Positions 61,728-64,000 of a stretch of 64,000 nucleotides of DNA are shown piece by piece. Under the pieces are notes generated by a model, which worked only from the letters and a program-made list of their open reading frames with translations, did no database searches and had not been told where the DNA came from. This DNA comes from Stenotrophomonas maltophilia (GTDB lineage: Bacteria; Pseudomonadota; Gammaproteobacteria; Xanthomonadales; Xanthomonadaceae). The translations under genes and the position numbers were made by a program. The first letter of the stretch is position 1. The number at the start of each line of letters is the position of its first letter. The stretch lies in assembly GCF_004920835.1 (NCBI RefSeq), contig NZ_QFHO01000024.1:1-64000 (forward strand), in the 5' to 3' direction.

Positions 61728-64000
61728 TCAGGTGCCGCGCGGCTTGGCCCGATGGGTGGCCGTCGCCGTCCACGGATCATCCGGCCACGGATGGCGCGGG
61801 TAGCGGCCCTTCATTTCCTTCTTCACCTCGGCGTAGGTGTTTTCCCAGAAGTTGCGCAGATCCTGGGTGACCTGCAACGGCCGCCCGCCGGGCGACAGCA
61901 GGTGCAGGGTGAGCGGCACGCGGCCATCGGCAATGCGCGGGGTGTCGGCCAGGCCGAACAGTTCCTGCAGTTTCACCGCCAGCACCGGCTGCAGCGGTTC
62001 GCCGCTCTCGCTGTCCAGCGCATAGGTGATTGGCCGCTCCAGTCCGGACGGCACGGTGATGCGGGTGGGCGCATGACGTTCGACCAGCTGCCGCTGCGAC
62101 CATTCCAGCGGCGACTTCAGCGCCTCGCCGAAGCTGGCTTCGTCCAGCGCATCCAACCGTGTCTTGCCGGCGAACGCAGGCTGCAGCCACTGCGCACGGT
62201 TGGCCAGCAGGGCCACATCGCTGCAGTCAGGCAGATCCAGTTCCGGCATCCAGCGCCGCAGCGACTCCACCCGCGCCTGCCATTGGCGCAGGCCTTCGGT
62301 CCACGGCAACGCCTGCAGGCCGAGTTCGGCCACCGCGTCGGTCAGCGCCTGCGCGGCGTGCTGTGGATCAACCCGGCCGGCCGAGCGGCTGTCCAGCACG
62401 ATGCGGTCGAAACGGGTTTCACGCAGCGCGACGAGCGCGCGACGCTCGCTGTCCCAGCGCACCACATCCTCGCTGACGAAGCGTTCCGGCCACGACTTGC
62501 GCAGCTGGCCTTCGTCCACCGGTGCTGCACGCAGCAGCAGGGCGTCGCGTGCCTCGAAGCGCAGTTCACTGGCCACAAGCCACGGCTCGCCGCGCAGGTC
62601 ACTCAATTCGTGCAGGCGCGTGCTGCGGCCATTGGCCAGCAGGTAGCGCAGTGGGTCGCTGGGGTGCTGGAAACCGATGCGGTCGGGGAAGGCGTGTGCG
62701 AGCAGGTCACCGAGTTCATGGGCTTCGATGCTGGCCGGCGGTGCGGCATCGCAGCGCAGGCGACGTCGCCACTGTTTGGCGGCGGCATCAATCGCGGCCA
62801 GACCGCTGCGGTTGGCGTCGCCCGGTGCGCGGCCATTGCGGAACGCCGCCAGCGCACGCCAGCGCGCCGCCAGCGCGTCACCGCCCTGGCGCAGCGGATC
62901 GCGCGCCTCCAGTAAGGCGGCCAGGTCGGCGGCCAGGGCTTGCGCACGTGCATCGGGCGCCGCCAGCAGCATCGCCGCCATCCGCGGATGCGTACCCAGC
63001 GCCAGCACGCGCCGGCCGAGTGCGGTGATCGCGCCGCTGCTGGACAGCGCGCCGAGCCGCTGCAGCAGTTCGCGTGCCGCGCCCATCGGGCCCGCCGGTG
63101 GCGGATCGAGGAATCGCAGGTCGCTGCTGCCCCAGGCCGCCAGTTCCAGCGCCAGCCCGGCCAGTTCCACCTGATCGATCTCGGCGCGACGCTGTGGTTC
63201 CAGCCGCTGCGACTGCGGCCACAGCCGCCACGCCACGCCCTCGGCGACACGGCCGGCGCGGCCCGCGCGCTGGTCGGCCGATGCCTGCGCGATGGCCACC
63301 ACGTCCAGCCGGGTGAAGCCGCTGTTGGGGTCGTAGCGCGGCTCGCGTGCCTGGCCGCTGTCGATCACCACGCGCACGCCTGGCAGCGTTACCGAGGACT
63401 CGGCGACGTTGGTGGCCAGCACCACGCGGCGGCGGCCATCACTGGACGCCTGCAACACCCGCGCCTGCTGTTCCACTGGCAGCTCACCGTGCAGAGCCAG
63501 CACTTCCACGCCGGCATCCAGCGATTCCTGCAGCCCGGCCTGCACCCGCGCGATCTCGCGCTGGCCGGGCAGGAATACCAGCAGGTCACCCGGGTGCTCG
63601 GCCAATGCCTGTTGCACCGCGCGGCGCACCTGCAGTTCCAGCGCTTCATCGCGGCGCGCCGGGAAGTGACTGACCGCCACCGGGTAGCTGCGGCCTTCGC
63701 TGCTCAGGCGCGGCGCATCAAGGAAGCGGGCAAGGCGCTCGCCATCCAGCGTGGCCGACATCACCACCAGGCGCAGGTCCTCGCGTAGCTGCGCCTGCAC
63801 GTCCAGCGCCAGGGCCAGGCCGAGGTCGCCACTGAGGTGGCGTTCGTGGAATTCATCGAACAGGATCGCGCCGACCGTTTCCAGCATCGGGTCGTCCTGC
63901 AGCATGCGGGTCAGGATGCCCTCGGTGACGACTTCAATCCGCGTACGCGCGGAGACCTTGTTCTCGAAGCGGATGCGGTAACCGACGGTGCCGCCCACCT
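61728..64000 (-). CDS. hrpB: ATP-dependent helicase HrpB, 5' end outside the window
   Basis: The C-terminal 757 or so residues of a DEAH-box-type helicase. Visible motifs are FDEFHERHLSGD (the DEAH-equivalent DEFH), VVMSATLDG (motif III), VLATNVAESSVTLPGV (motif V) and QRAGRAGRVAEG (motif VI). The Walker A motif and the real start lie beyond position 64000; the internal ATG near the edge is not the start. The HrpB C-terminal domain is present (GGRPLQVTQDLRNFWENTYA, then EVKKEMKGRYPRHPWPDDPW). HrpB is a putative RNA helicase of unclear role, usually 800-840 residues. Confidence 0.94.
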   Translation of the reverse strand, partial: VGGTVGYRIRFENKVSARTRIEVVTEGILTRMLQDDPMLETVGAILFDEFHERHLSGDLGLALALDVQAQLREDLRLVVMSATLDGERLARFLDAPRLSSEGRSYPVAVSHFPARRDEALELQVRRAVQQALAEHPGDLLVFLPGQREIARVQAGLQESLDAGVEVLALHGELPVEQQARVLQASSDGRRRVVLATNVAESSVTLPGVRVVIDSGQAREPRYDPNSGFTRLDVVAIAQASADQRAGRAGRVAEGVAWRLWPQSQRLEPQRRAEIDQVELAGLALELAAWGSSDLRFLDPPPAGPMGAARELLQRLGALSSSGAITALGRRVLALGTHPRMAAMLLAAPDARAQALAADLAALLEARDPLRQGGDALAARWRALAAFRNGRAPGDANRSGLAAIDAAAKQWRRRLRCDAAPPASIEAHELGDLLAHAFPDRIGFQHPSDPLRYLLANGRSTRLHELSDLRGEPWLVASELRFEARDALLLRAAPVDEGQLRKSWPERFVSEDVVRWDSERRALVALRETRFDRIVLDSRSAGRVDPQHAAQALTDAVAELGLQALPWTEGLRQWQARVESLRRWMPELDLPDCSDVALLANRAQWLQPAFAGKTRLDALDEASFGEALKSPLEWSQRQLVERHAPTRITVPSGLERPITYALDSESGEPLQPVLAVKLQELFGLADTPRIADGRVPLTLHLLSPGGRPLQVTQDLRNFWENTYAEVKKEMKGRYPRHPWPDDPWTATATHRAKPRGT

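Overview
The window is a GC-rich (mostly 65-70% by eye) gammaproteobacterial chromosome segment that fits Stenotrophomonas (Xanthomonadaceae). Reasons: many GTAG-ended palindromes of the kind known as SMAG elements in S. maltophilia, a second dispersed palindrome family, an sX13-like small RNA directly after polA, and a pigment cluster of the aryl polyene/xanthomonadin type. There is no rRNA, CRISPR, insertion sequence or prophage.

Layout. 0.1-5.1 kb: a small membrane protein, a universal stress protein, a lipoprotein, polA, the sRNA, and a YetF-like membrane protein. 5.2-10.2 kb: three tandem cysteine-rich exported paralogues of unknown function, with hemF inserted among them. 10.2-13.6 kb: membrane protein, Nudix hydrolase and S9 peptidase. 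13.7-15.0 kb: ECF sigma factor operon. 15.3-17.8 kb: two MacB/FtsX-like permeases with visibly lower GC and no ATPase nearby. 17.9-20.3 kb: cyanide-insensitive-type bd oxidase. 20.5-35.8 kb: sixteen tightly coupled genes that should make, modify and export an aryl polyene pigment. An ammonia-lyase and AMP-ligase supply the aryl starter. Two ACPs, ketosynthases, a ketoreductase and dehydratases extend it. Acyl- and glycosyltransferases, a LolA-like carrier, an MMPL exporter and a lipoprotein place it in the outer membrane. 36-43 kb: YcgL protein, a giant membrane ankyrin protein, a Kef-type K+ exporter and MgtE. 43-50.6 kb: a Pat-like protein acetyltransferase, YbjQ, a hydrolase, an aldo/keto reductase, and an MFS pump with a divergent LysR regulator. 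50.7-54.3 kb: chemoreceptor, and an Rrf2 regulator with a thioredoxin-reductase-like flavoprotein. 54.5-57.6 kb: an RNA-repair unit (slipin, then RtcB) whose leader encodes a tRNA-like element preceded by a perfect palindrome. 57.7-64 kb: a small ORF, aldo/keto reductase, exported methyltransferase, RluE-like pseudouridine synthase, and hrpB running off the right edge.

The most interesting regions are the tRNA-like RNA in the slipin-rtcB leader, the exported paralogue family at 5-10 kb, and the sRNA after polA. Functions are assigned from recognised motifs only; no database search was run.
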